64,000 nucleotides of DNA. Source: Campanula takesimana. Taxonomy: Eukaryota > Streptophyta > Magnoliopsida > Asterales > Campanulaceae. Every line of letters begins with the position of its first letter. Position 1 is the first letter of the stretch. Made by a program: the position numbers and the translations under genes. This document shows positions 35,650 to 47,576 of this stretch, one piece after another. Where the stretch lies: contig JAOWBW010000322.1 of assembly GCA_026119855.1 (NCBI GenBank), positions 868,001 through 932,000 of the forward strand. The letters run 5' to 3'. The notes beneath the pieces were generated by a model. That model had not been told where the DNA came from. It searched no databases and saw only the letters and a program-made list of their open reading frames with translations.

Positions 35650-37313
35650 TCTATAAGGTGCTTCAGATATGGGGTAGTACCTGGAAGCAAGTCAATACCA
35701 AACTCGATCTCTCTATCGGGAGGCATAGAATATTCAGAAGAAAACACATCACAAAAATATTTAACAACATTCACATCCTCTACTTTAGGAGACTTTTTAG
35801 TAGTATCCAAAACACAAGCCAAATACCCCACACAACCACGGTGCAATAGCCTCCTAGCTTTCACATACGAAATAATACGAATTCTCTTACCCAAAGAAGT
35901 TGCCTCAAAAGTAAACACAGGCACACTAGGGATAGAAAACGTAACCACTTTCTTAAAACAATCAACAGAGGCATGGTATTTACTTAACCAATCCATCCCC
36001 AAAATAACATCAAAGTCTTGCAATGGCAAAATAACTAGACCAGCAAGTAAAACATGCTCACTAATATGCACATCACAATCACGCAACACCTTGTCAGCTA
36101 TCAAACAATTTCCCATAGGAGTCGACACTTCTAGCACATAAGGCAAAGACTCAGAGGAAGAATGCAATCGAGATGCAAAATGCACAGAAACATATGAATG
36201 CGATGAGTCGGGGTCTATAAGTGCACGTGCCCTCAAACTTGACATAGAAATTATACCTCCTATTACGGTGGAAGCATCCGAAGCTTGTTGTTGATTGATT
36301 GCAAACACACGACCTTGAACCTTTGGTTTTCCCGAGGCATCCCTTTTCTGACCCTGAGATGGTCCAACACCACTCCCCGATGGTTGACCCCCCAATCTCG
36401 GGCAATTTCTTTGAAAATGGCCAAGTTGTCCACAATTCAAACACTTTCCTTGTTTCTTCCAACACCGCTCCTCACTGTGCCCTTCCCTCTGACAATAATT
36501 ACATACTCTCTTGCTTTGACCCCCGGAGAAATTACCTTGATTTCTAACACTCGGTTGCCCTTGTGGTTGTACTCTAAATGGGGTTGATGTTCCTTGTCCT
36601 CCACGATTATCATTACGTTGTTGTTGTGGTCTACCTTGTCTTCCCGCACCTACCAATTCCACCTTCCTCTTGTGTTCTTCAATATCGTGCTCCACTTGAA
36701 AAGCTCGATCAACTGCATCTTGAAACTCTTGTAATTTATGGGACACCAATTGAGTTCGGATCACAGTCTTTAACCCTTTCACAAACCTTGTTGCCTTTCT
36801 CTCCTCTGTTGCAATTAAATGGGTACAATACCTCGATAGCTCCGTGAACTTGGCTGCATACTGAGCCACCGACATTGTATTCTGTTCCAAGCTAAGAAAT
36901 TCCACTTCCTTCCGGTCTTGATCCACCCTTGGAATAAAATGTTCCTTGAACTTCCTCAGAAAATTTGCCCAGGTATATGGTACATGAGCTTCGTCCCAAC
37001 TAGCCTTCAGTGTTCTCCACCAGTACTCCGCAGCTCCACTCAACTTGTAGGTAGCAAACCTAACTCGATCTTCTTCAGTACATACTAAGACATCAAATAT
37101 CTTTTCCATGGATTCAATCCATCTCTCAACTTTGGTCACATCTGGTTCACCATCATAGCCGGTTGGTTTCATCTTTAAAAACTGTTCTAGACCATACCTC
37201 GGAGGTGCATGCTCTCCTCCTTGCCTCTGATCATGGATGGTTTTCATTGTGGCCTCGAACATCCCTTGAAACATAGCTCGAGCTTCTTCCCTTACATTAC
37301 CCTGGACCCTCAT
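35650..37313 (-). pseudogene. Gypsy gag and protease
   Basis: Capsid domain (YTWANFLRKFKEHFIP and FLSLEQNTMSVAQYAAKF), two CCHC knuckles (CNYCQREGHSEERC, CLNCGQLGHFQRNC, about residues 270-305), then the aspartic protease. The protease active site reads LIDPDSSHS where the family has LIDSGSSHS or LIDTGA: the glycine-bearing triad is altered, so the enzyme is probably dead. The frame leaves the polyprotein by a one-base loss near 35665. Confidence 0.92.
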
Positions 37314-37419
37314 GTTCCGGCATTTTTACTGAGTACCTGCATAAAACACTCAACGTTACTTACTCCATACTCAACTACCCTCCTAGGTCACTTAGTCATT
37401 CTAGATCATCTACAACCTA

Positions 37420-37433
37420 GCTCTGATACCAAC
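37420..37433 (-). promoter_or_regulatory. Primer binding site for initiator tRNA-Met
   Basis: Minus strand GTTGGTATCAGAGC right after the 5' LTR; TGGTATCAGAGC is the standard complement of plant initiator tRNA-Met. Confidence 0.93.
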
Positions 37434-39541
37434 TGTCGCGCCCCGACCCGTGGTCCTACTTGACCCCACGCCCGGAACACGCACGGAAGACGTCATAAAA
37501 CAATTTTAAAGAAAATTTTTCGAAATACACTTTCATAAAAAGTCTAATATAACCAAACAACATTTACTAGACTTGACTACAAGTCACAAAACAAACTTTC
37601 ACAAACAAGTTCTAAGCCACTTGGCTACAACTACTAACTTTACTTACTTAATTACAAACCGAACATCTACTAAAAGAGATGATACAAACCAAGTCACGGG
37701 TACACTACCCAAAAGGTATTACATTTACATAATGTATCATTTACTTACACAACATTTCCCAAAATGTCTTACCCAAAGATCTCCTCGACGTCCTCCCAGT
37801 GTGTGTGAACTATTCCCTGGGCTCCTTCTTATCTAAAACGGTAAACAAATAAAGGGTGAGAATAAATCTCAGTAAGTTACTAAAATGCAACTACATTACA
37901 TGCTAATATGATAAACATAAAGTAACAATGTCACCAAATAATCATATAGCATATAACACATAATATGAGAGGCTCCCTATCGCCAACCGTCCCATACCGG
38001 TTGGAAATAACGACCAACTCATCATACAACACATAAAGCGGAAATAAACACTCATACATGGATACTGAGCCAAGGTTCTCGAACCAAAACAATAGCCATC
38101 TGAGAGGCATCAACTGAGCAGCATCGAAGAGCTGAAACGGGTTCCGGAACCAAACAACAACAACAACAACGGGGAAAATGACACAAAGTCATAACCCAAA
38201 GTGCCCAACCTTTGGCCTAAGGAAGGGGGTTAAAAATGGGAAACCAATGATAGGAGCCTTATAATGTACTTGGCTCATGAGACCATTATAATCCCTATCA
38301 CTGCCCGAACACACACAAAAGTACCAGCTGGACTTTACACGCAAGCACCATATAGAAATACTTGCTTAATCAACAATCAGGGACAATGATTCCAATGTAG
38401 GGAACCATGCCAAACACATCAAAAAGATGAACCATTCAACACATTACAAAGTGTTCAACAATGCTCACTTAATCCATTACTCACATTTCACAACACTTGT
38501 GTTCACAAAGGAACCAATTCTACCACTTTAGTGATCCACAACAACCATCTAACTACTTTAGGACACTACCAAAAAACTAGACTAAGATTGACCTTTAAAT
38601 CCCTTGGTTTGAAACCTCTAAACTTTTCAGATGACTGGGCGGTCGCCCAAAGAGGTCTGTGCGGCCGCCCAAAATGCTCTGTCCCAATAGTAAAACCTTT
38701 CAGATAGATGTGCGGCCGGACGCCCTTTTTGGGCGGCCGCCCACATCACCCGGCAGACCAAAACTTAACCAAAGTTTACTCCTTTCGTTTCACAACCCAA
38801 AACTACTGATACTTGCAACACTTAACATCTGCAACTTACACAAAGGCTAAAAATTCAGCCTTTAACAATTCTAACACCCAACAAGAACCAATTTCATACT
38901 ACTCCCTTTGTCTCAAATTTACAAGTATAAATAAAACATACCAAAATATTGTTTATTCACATATAAAGCATACTTATGACCATTTTAACATTTAAAGGGG
39001 ATTAGTAACTTACCTATTTTTCAGAAAAGTGTCAAGAAAATAATATTTTGACCCGGTAGAAAGAATCTATTCAACACCCTGAACATTTATATATAATTAG
39101 ATTTGAAAATAGAGTAGTAAATTAAAATAGGGAAAATAAATAAGACAACTTACCTAGCTTTCTTTCTTCTCAACAACAATGGAGGTTTTCTTGAAAAGTT
39201 TTGTGTGTATATGAGTTATGTACGCAGGAGAGGGGAGGGATGAAGAGGTATCATGAAGAAGTGTTATCCCTTTCTCTCAAATAAATCATCCAAGTTCAAA
39301 TCTTAACACTTAAGCCCCTTGAATACTAATTCCACTAAAACCCTCATAATTTCCCACTAACAACTTAACTCCCCTAATCACCTTTAATACTAACATTTTA
39401 ACTAACACAAATAATCATATAAGATGTGCAAATTCATATAAGATGATGCAACACATAAAATACACATATGATTTTAAATTAAAATTATTAAAATATAAAA
39501 TAAATATAAAATAATTAATAACGGATTTCGGGGTCGTTACA
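37434..39541 (-). repeat. 5' LTR of the gypsy element
   Basis: 2108 bp, nearly identical to 30736-32841 with mostly transition differences. Confidence 0.95.
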
Positions 39542-40040
39542 GTTGCATTAGTAACTTACTGGGTTTCGACTCACCCCGTTTCTTTGTTTAATTGTTTTCT
39601 TTAGTTCCCAGGCAAGGAAGATCGTCAGTAAGGTACGAGTTCGCGGGGATCTTTGAAAAGGTTGTTTCTTTTATGGGTAGTTGCTCTACTGAGCTTATAT
39701 ATATTTATTTTTGTGAGGACGATGGTTTGCTGAGTTATTTAAACTCTGTAAATTTGGGTAGATGTGTTTTATGCCTGTAATAAAGTATTTGTTATTCTTT
39801 GTGCCGGCACGTGTTGCTAGGTGTGGTTGGAGTTCAGTATGACTCTAGTTTGGTTGTTCAATAGTTGAGGCGGTTTTCCTGTGGTTGTTTTTAGTATTCT
39901 GTTGTCGAGCAAGTGTAGCTCGTGTGTTATACAGGTTTATGGATGATGATAGTATTAGCAGGCGTCATGTCCGTTTTATAGCAGGGTTTACGCACCTGGT
40001 TTGTGGTTCCATATAGGAACCCAGAACTTGGGTCGCGTCA

Positions 40041-40593
40041 ACGACTATTCAACTCTTGAAGTTGATGATCGATTACAGTGTTAAACAATTCAACACGATA
40101 ACGGTGAAAGTTTGTGATTCCATGACCACCACGTCGTGCTCTCCCCGGTACAACGAAAATATCTTCCATCTCCAATACTGCTATGTCGTGTTCCTTACAA
40201 AAATCACAAGTTGATTTCAATAATTCCTCCCAGCCATCTTCTCTCATTTTCTCCAATCGCGTTCTTGACACTGTAACAAGAGAGATGGCATTGACAATAT
40301 TTTGATCACGCTTTTGTAACGGCATTGACAAAAGATTTGTGATTGCTAAAACATCTCTCATCAAATGCAATAGAAACACAAACTCAAATTGGTGAATGAC
40401 AAAGTTAAGAGTTTTTGCCTCTGTCTTATTTGCTGAAGTATAGCCTTCCCTCCAAATAAATTCTAGTACATCACTCATAGGAGAAAAAAGATTAATCACA
40501 CTCATAATTGTGCCATAATGTGACCCCCAACGTGTCTCTCCTGGCCTTTTTATGGTCCCTTCTTAATTCAAACCTTTTCCCGTCTTAAATGTT
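40041..40593 (-). pseudogene. hAT transposase, middle part, with stop codon
   Basis: Reads ...RPGETRWGSHYGTIMSVINL... then a helical region ending HQLQELNSR at the LTR junction. RPG(E/D)TRWGSHY is diagnostic for this plant hAT group. Just upstream the frame has an in-frame stop (GLN-stop-EGTIK), and about 250-300 residues expected between the zinc finger and this block are missing, so an internal deletion occurred near 40590. Confidence 0.85.
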
Positions 40594-41181
40594 CTAACCC
40601 TTTGCTTTAATCTTTTTCCAATTTCTAAACCCTTCAGTCACAAATGTTCCACCACCCCCTTGCTTCTCAGTCTCTGGTTTGAAAAGATAACAACACAAGA
40701 AAAATACTGCATCTTTGCTTGTACTATATTCTAACCAATTAGCATACTTTTTGTACCATTTTGGATCAAATTTGCGACTTGTTCCTGAAAAGTCTGATTT
40801 CTTAAATTCGTGAACTTTTGGTTGAGATGGACCCTTTAACAAATATGCCCTTCGAATATTTTCCAACCCTTTGCCATCGCGTGCAACGCTGTAAATTGAA
40901 GGCCGTAACCCAGGATCAAACACAAGCTCAGGCATATCGGACTCTACTCGTGGAACATTAGGCTCTTGGGTATTGTGCTGCTGAATATGTTCTTGAGAAT
41001 TATGCTCTTCAGGAACTGGGTTTTCGGCATTATGATCTGAAACAAAACCTTGAGAAGGCTCTATCACGTTTGGCTCTGGAACGTTAGGCTCTGGAACGTT
41101 AGGCACTTGTACACTAGGCTCTGGAACGTGACACTCATCATTACTTTGTGAAGGTTTCAGTTTTTTGAAATAATTTTCCAA
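40594..41181 (-). pseudogene. hAT transposase, N-terminal TTF-type zinc finger part
   Basis: 195-codon frame starting MENYFKKLKPSQSNDE. Residues ~25-45 repeat VPEPN; residues ~135-185 are a TTF-type zinc finger (KFDPKWYKKYANWLEYS then DAVFFLCCYLFK). It stops just after NWKKIKAKG, where the deletion joins it to the middle part. DNA-binding by family rule; the gene as a whole is dead. Confidence 0.85.
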
Positions 41182-42006
41182 CGTTGTTTCAATATATATA
41201 CAATAAGTACACTACTAACAACAAACAATAAATAATTAAGCAAATACCAACAATAAAACAACGAGGCATCGGCCAAAAACATATAATCACAAGGCATTGC
41301 CCATAAACAACTATACACACGAGGGGCCACTGGCCATAAACAGCTATATACACACGAGGGGCCACTGGCCCCTCGTGTCAACTAAATGACTAATAACCAA
41401 GTTCAATAGTAAAAAAGAACTAAAATTGAGGTGATTCACACAGTAGATTATTCAAAAATATCAATCACAATAAACTTGAATTTATGTTTTTATTCATAAT
41501 TCATAAAATCTTTGCACAGTAATTTGGATTACAATCGTTAGAAATAAAAAAAAAAAACTGAAAGAGCCAAAGAGGGTTTCCAATTAAAAAGCCCTAAAAT
41601 ATGAAGGATTTAGCAATTTGGGGATTCATGATTTGAATCAGACGGACGGATAGACGAGGAATGCTGGAAGGGAGCGAATCATACCTGATCGTCGATCAAC
41701 GCCGACGATTGCTTTGGGTCGTGGTTGCGACGTGCGTGCTCGCCTCTGTTTCTCCCTACGCGAAGTACGAACGACAACTTTTGGGAGAAAGAATTGTGTA
41801 CGGTGTCTTTTGAAACCTAGGAAATTGAACTATGCTTATATACTTGGGGTTTACTGTAACTTATGAGGGGGGGCATCTGTATTTTTTCAGGGGGGTCAGG
41901 GTGCAAAATTGAAAATTCTTAAAGGGTGAAATTGGAAAAAACTGTAAAGTCAGGGGGGTCAGTTGACCCCCCCCCTCATGAACGTACATCCGCCACTGAT
42001 TTGGGG

Positions 42007-42755
42007 GATAAGCCGTTAATTTACATGTCAAAACAACGCAATTGGTGCAAATGTAAAAAGGAATTTTAGAGAGAAACTAACCTGAAGAGAGAGAAAACAC
42101 AGAGTTCGAACGGTGATGAACGTACCAATTGTGCAGGTGTGAAGAGTAAAAGCCTATTACTTACGGTGCTATTGAAACTACGCTTGTCAAAACAGTTGTC
42201 TGGATACTTGTCGAATTCTACTCCTCACATTTTTTCTCTTTCTAAAGGTCGTGAAATTGTTTTATTTTTGCCCTAATTTTTTTCTCTTTAGCACGGTGAC
42301 AGTACGGATTGAGTACAAGTGATTGAAAGAAATGTAAACCCAAAGTTAAAAGGGGAAATGAAAAAAATAGTAAATGTTCGCAAGACATTTATTTTAGACT
42401 GTATACCAACTTACTTAGCTAGACATTCTTCCTTTACCTAAACAATCCTTCATCAATTCTTAGAGGGAGCTCGTATTTCTCATATTCAACTTCTTCTTCT
42501 TGCTCCATGCCTTGTTTTTGAATTACTCGGTCCAACTTATACTAGCTATAGAGAAAGTACCTCAATGGCAAAAGTAACATTTATTTCATGGCTAACAGAG
42601 AATTAATTTTTCCGACAGCAAATTCTCATCGGTCCTAGTAAGTTACATTTGATCAGTCAAACTATTACAAAAATATGATTACTTGTGTATTACATTAAAA
42701 ATGCTGGCTTCCTAACTTGAGAAAACCTACAGACTCTAAAAATCTTAACACTGAA
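42007..42755. other. Gene-free region between hAT and Mutator-like elements
   Basis: AT-rich, nothing recognised. It is the right-hand continuation of the DNA at 27240 before the hAT insertion. Confidence 0.6.
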
Positions 42756-42764
42756 AATAAAATA

Positions 42765-44063
42765 GGGTTAATTGCAGTTTAGGGCCTAAACTCAGCATAG
42801 TGTTCCCCAAGGAGGGCTCCAACAAATTATTTTTGCATACCAGGGCTCAATACGTCTTTTTTTCATCAATTTGGGGCTTTTTGACGGAATTCGTTAGAAA
42901 TTTCTTTAAATGATCATGTACACGGCACATGATCAACGGAATGGTTACTTTGAAGTTGATATTCCTATATAAGGGGCTTAATGAAAATTCTAAATATTAA
43001 AGGGCTGGATATAACAAAAAGAAAAGAAAAAAAAAAGCAAAGCAAACATTCCCAACTCCAAGATTCAGCTAACCTATCCCAAGCTTTCCCCTCTTTCTTC
43101 AACTCCCTTATCCCCGGCACCACCAAGTCCCAGATTCCGACCAGGACCTCCACCTTCTTCGGCCCTTTTTTCTCATCTTCTCTCACTCTAAGCAGCTCGC
43201 CTTTTCATCTCACCTTACCCTACAACTCAACCCAGCAAACTGAATTGAAAAAGGAAAAAAAAAAAAAAAAAAAACAGCAAACTAAACTGTAATTAACCCA
43301 AAGAAAAAGGAAAACCTCCCTCCCCCATTCACCCCTTCCATTACCTTCATGACCCACAACCCCATCGAACATCACCTTCATTATTGTTTGCAAATGCAAT
43401 TTTAAACCTAACTCACCATCATAATTCGGTTCCACCTTCTTCCACTGCTTCCTCTTTCCCTTCTCCCCTATCACTGTGCGTATGCAAGCCCAGAAATCAG
43501 ACCCATCATTTCCAAAGAAGACGGCCCCTGAAGTGTAAAAAGAGAGTCGTTGATGGGAGTTTGGAGGTGATTTTGCGTTGGGGTCAAATTGGGTCAGTGG
43601 AATTGATTTGGGATTGGGTTATTGATTTGGAATTGGGTTAGGGAGGTGGAGATGGAGTGTTTTGGGAGAGGGGTGGTGGAGAGGAGGAGGAGGGAGAATA
43701 TTAATTGGTGGAGGGATAAGCGGAGGAGAGGTTTACGATGCCGCCAGTTAGAATTTTGGGGTGGAGATGAGGATGGGGTTGGGTGTAATATTTGAGAGAG
43801 AGAGAGAGAGAGGTTTCCAATTTCACCCACCTTTTTTAAATTCTTACATTTAACCCCTTAATAGTCAATATAAATTTCAAAGTAACCAATTTGTTGATCA
43901 CGTGCACGGCACATGGGAAATTTACGACATTTTTAACGATTTCTGTCAAAAAGCCCTAGATTGATAAAAAAGACGTATTGAGCCCTGGTCTGCAGAAATA
44001 ATTTGTTGGAGCCTTCCTTGGGGAACACTATGCTGAGTTCAGGCCCTAAACTTCAATTAACCC
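42765..44063. mobile_element. Mutator-like element with ~170-bp TIRs; possible captured interior
   Basis: Perfect 9-bp duplication AATAAAATA at 42756-42764 and 44064-44072. TIRs start GGGTTAATTGCAGTTTAGGG and pair for about 170-190 bp (ACTCAGCATAGTGTTCCCCA and GGGCTCAATACGTC on both arms). The interior (about 43020-43840) is not repeated in the arms and has a different composition: pyrimidine-rich on the + strand at first, GC-richer later. It has open frames of 70-100 codons on both strands but no recognised domain. No transposase. Confidence 0.85.
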
Positions 44064-44072
44064 AATAAAATA

Positions 44073-44399
44073 TGCAAAAGCCAAATCTTCGATTGTTCCT
44101 GTTACAAATTCTTGAATTACACAACTTAACTTTTATTAATGATTGACTTAGAAACACAAAGATTGACTTCCTCATCGACTCACCGATTATACGAGTGGAT
44201 GAACTGCGCGCAACATCAACTCCGAACGAGAAGCTTGGGACTTTGCGACGTCCCATAACCTTCACCTTCGATATTAAGATGAGGCAGTGAGATGAAGAAA
44301 ATAAGGGGTTGTAGTATGATGTATGTGTTGTTTAAACCATGAAATGATGTGGTTTCGAAGAATGGGTTTAAGGAAGGAGACGCAATGAAGAACTTGTGG
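44073..44399. other. Unrecognised stretch with overlapping open frames
   Basis: Minus-strand frames (44053-44265; 44216-44455) cross it. One runs on into the 36-bp repeats to its right. No known domain; see the repeat entry. Confidence 0.4.
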
Positions 44400-44629
44400 A
44401 TGTTGGTCAAACCTGAATGAGGAAGGACCATCGAGGGCCATCGAATGTGGGTCAACTCCTAAGTTGTGAAGGAACATCAAATATTGGTCAACTCACGAAT
44501 GATGAAGAACTCTTGAAGGTTGGTCAAGTCCCTAATGGCGAAGTATCATCTAATGTTGGTAAAATTCGAATTGGGGAAGGACTCTTGAATGTTGGTCAAC
44601 TCAAGAATGACGAAAAACCGACTAATGTT
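44400..44629. repeat. 36-bp minisatellite (12-codon repeat), left part
   Basis: About six units of the type GTTGGTCAACTC.CGAATGA.GAAG.A. with 36-bp spacing (one unit is longer). In one + frame each unit encodes 12 residues close to NDEELLNVGQL; on the minus strand another frame reads ELTNIxxFFxIR. The array continues after the LTR element at 50934-50975, so it was split by that insertion. Confidence 0.8.
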
Positions 44630-46117
44630 TGATGGAGAAAATCTTCCTCTAATTAAATTACCTAGCAAGTGTACTAGTTACCGATGTAGTAGTAGTATGC
44701 ACAAGCAAGGGTCGAATCCACAGAGACTAGATTGGAAAACAAGAATGTTTAAAACAGAAAATAAATAAGCGGGGTTTTAGTTTGATTATTTATTAAACTA
44801 CTAAAGCAATAACTAAAATTAAACAAATAAAACAAATAAAATCAAGATTAACGAATAGATTCACAAATTGAGTTCACAAATACTTTCACTCTATGCTATG
44901 CTCTTAATAACAAGATCAATCTCATTTTTGGGTTCATTCACAATAGTAAGAATTGGGACGGTTCGGTTGCCGGATTGCAATCCTAATACTCTCTTTATGT
45001 TCTACTTTCCGCAAGGTCCGTTTCACATGCCAAGAGTTCATGAAGTACTTAAGAATATATGAACCTAGATCCTTTTGACTTCCGCAAGGTCCTCAATTAG
45101 ATCTAATTGTTAAAATAGTGGTCAACGTATAATCGCCCACGCAAGTGAAGCAATATATACCCAATAATTCAAAAGCCAATTTATATCTTAACATATAATT
45201 GAAACTAAAGAATTAATCATGAATAATATTTTAATGAACAAGAATTAAATCGAATGGAAGAATTAAATCTATAGCATAGAGATCTAGTATTTGTTACTAC
45301 CAATCCATGAATCTAAGAAATTAGCTACTCATAAAATCAATAACAAAGAATAAATTAAAGAACATCAAAACCTGAATTAATTGATGAATCCTTGATTACA
45401 ATTCTTGAATAAAAGTATGTACAAAATATGAATAAAATAACTTGGATGAAGTGTTATATTTATACTAGGGTTAAGGAGGTGTAAAAATAGGAAAAACCCT
45501 AGGATTCCTTGTTGAAAAAGGATAAATAAAGTGCTGGTGGCCGGAATTCCCCATGAGCCCTTGTTATTTTTGACTTTCCATAAAAGTCCTCGAAAAATTC
45601 CCTAAAGGTCCTCCAGAAATTACAAAAAAGCCCTCAGAATTTTAGAAATTACTAAAAAGCCCAACATATTTTGCATAATTCCTCAAAGGTCCCTAGTAAA
45701 TTCCCCTAAGGTCCTTGTGTGGGCAGCCGCCCAAGTGGAAAGTGGGCGCTCACCCACTTGATCAGCCCTCTTGGCAATTCTGAGCTCAAATGTGTGATTT
45801 GTACTTTTTACGCGTAAACTTTCGGAGGCCATAACTTCTTCATACGAACTCCGATTTGGACGTGTAAACTATCGTTGGAAAGCTCTTTTCGAGTAATATC
45901 CAATGGACTTGATTTCTCAGTGATCAAATCTCTTTATCTTTATTTTATGGTCAGTTCTTTATCCTTCTTTTTCGCACTTTAACGCCCATGAATTCATACA
46001 TTTTTTCTCTACTTCCCTGTACTCATAAAGACTCAAAAAACCATCAAAACACCCAATGTTGAGCATATAATAAGTCATAAAAGTATATCATTTGGATGTG
46101 TAAAAACACATCCATCA
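44630..46117 (-). repeat. 3' LTR (complete, 1488 bp)
   Basis: TG...CA ends with short inverted terminus TGATGGA/TCCATCA. 44877-46117 matches 49685-50933 with a few percent differences. Confidence 0.92.
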
Positions 46118-47576
46118 AATACCCCAAAACTTATCTTTTGCTCGTCCTCGAGTAAAACAAAACAAATAATAAAACTACAAAACTACAAAAGCTAAAAACA
46201 ATAAAAACAAATATTTTTGGGATGTTCTCAATATATATGGGAGTCGTTAGCCAAAAATCTAAGGGTCCTTACACAAGTGTCAATAAATGGGTACCATTGT
46301 AAAACCAAATTGCAACACATACACACTACTAACTCGTTTGATTTTCCACCGCAGCATGCTAAGATGAGTGATGTTGGTGATCAATGTGACCAAAATAAAA
46401 TTAGTTAATGGGATCACTTAAGTTAATGCTCTTATTCCACAAATGATGATGATGATGCAGGTTAACCCAATCAAGGACACTCATAATCATGTATACACAG
46501 TTGTCAACCCGATTACCGATATTGAAAGAACATATGGCATAAAGTTTTAAGCACACAAATGTGCGAGGCTAGGTTCACGGTTACAAATGAAGGTAAGGAC
46601 ATACAAAGTTAAGAAAGTGGACTAAGAAGTCTTCTCCAATGTGTACATCCTCACAGTAAGTTGAACTCTCCGCTCACCCAATTCCCACACTGTCTCCCCC
46701 CAAACTTGAACTTTCATATAATTACATGGGGTGAGAAATATTTCCCTAATTCTTTCGACCTTTTCCAAGCATTTTCTCTCTCTTATTTTTTTGCACGCTA
46801 CATTAATCATACTATTTTTGCGCTTGCCCCTTTTCTTTCATTACATACCCCATTTTTATATCTTTGGCCATATACCATAATTCCCCAAATCATTCTCCCA
46901 ATTTCGAACCATTGATTCCCATCATTCCCTAATCCACTTCCTCGTCAAGGTGGGTCTAACCTATTCTTTGTGCAAAAGGGTAGGAAATTGGGTCTCAAAA
47001 GAAGGTGAACGACGGACTTTAATGTGCCATTTTCTCATTCATTATTAAGCTCAAAAGGGTGTTCTAGCGATGATTTTATTTAAGTGACTAGATAGACAAA
47101 AGGCCAACAAAAGGGTTGAGAAATAAATGCCATAAATACCGAATAACCTATTGACTTGTTATTGACAACCATGCAACAATGTTCTAGGGTCCCCAAGCAT
47201 ACACCAAGTGATCCCATAAATTATTCCTAAGTTGGTAACATGATCATGGAAGTAATGTAAGTGAGAGGTGGTGCAATCATGCCTTTAGTAGTGTTAATGC
47301 AGTCTCAACTCTAAGTTAAACAATGGCACCCGCAATGGCTAATAAAAACAAACCCTCGGATCATCACCGACCATGGCCAACATCCCAAAATATAAAGAGA
47401 ACAAATTTTTTTTAAAAATTCTATTTTTTTGGAGGGTGACAACTATATACACTCCCCTATAAACCCACAAACTCAGAGAGATGCCTACCCCCAAACTCAA
47501 AACATGCTATGTCCTCATAGCATAAGGAACTAAAACATGCTTTGGGTTCAAAGGATGACATGACACAACAAAACAA
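46118..47576 (-). other. Internal non-coding part of the LTR element
   Basis: Sequence between the gag-like ORF and the 3' LTR. Nothing recognised apart from the purine tract next to the LTR. Confidence 0.6.

Larger units (their letters stand above)
30736..39541 (-). mobile_element. Ty3/gypsy LTR retrotransposon, chromovirus (Tekay/Del-like), near-complete
   Basis: Two LTRs of about 2.1 kb, 5-bp duplication GTTGC (30731-30735, 39542-39546), tRNA-Met primer site, polypurine tract, and gag-protease-RT-RNase H-integrase in gypsy order with a chromodomain-like tail. The two LTRs differ at roughly 25 sites by eye (~1%), so it is a recent insertion, but three coding lesions (two one-base frameshifts and an altered protease triad) make it inactive as it stands. 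Confidence 0.95.
27872..40040 (+). mobile_element. Solo LTR (about 2.5 kb before later insertions) in the hAT element
   Basis: Begins TGTAACGCCCGTAACATTTG and ends ACTTGGGTCGCGTCA, TG...CA ends, flanked by a 5-bp duplication ACGAC (27867-27871 and 40041-40045). Without the nested gypsy element and MITE it contains no ORF, primer-binding site or second LTR, so it is read as a solo LTR left by recombination. Its ends resemble those of the nested gypsy LTR (TGTAACGACCCC...GGGCGCGACA), suggesting a related Ty3/gypsy family. Confidence 0.85.
27249..41998 (-). mobile_element. hAT transposon, inflated by nested insertions
   Basis: Left end CAGTGGCGAATCTATG and right end (minus strand) CAGTGGCGGATGTACG are imperfect inverted repeats, flanked by a perfect 8-bp target duplication ATTTGGGG (27241-27248 and 41999-42006). 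It carries a broken minus-strand hAT transposase. Once the solo LTR is removed the element is only about 2.6 kb. The transposase lacks its central part, so it could not move itself even before the LTR insertion. Confidence 0.92.

Noticed and set aside
35608..36847. Plus-strand open frames of up to 177 codons
   Set aside because: Shadows of the gypsy gag-protease coding strand; no domain.
39592..39780. 62-codon + strand frame after the gypsy element
   Set aside because: Lies in the solo LTR; no domain.
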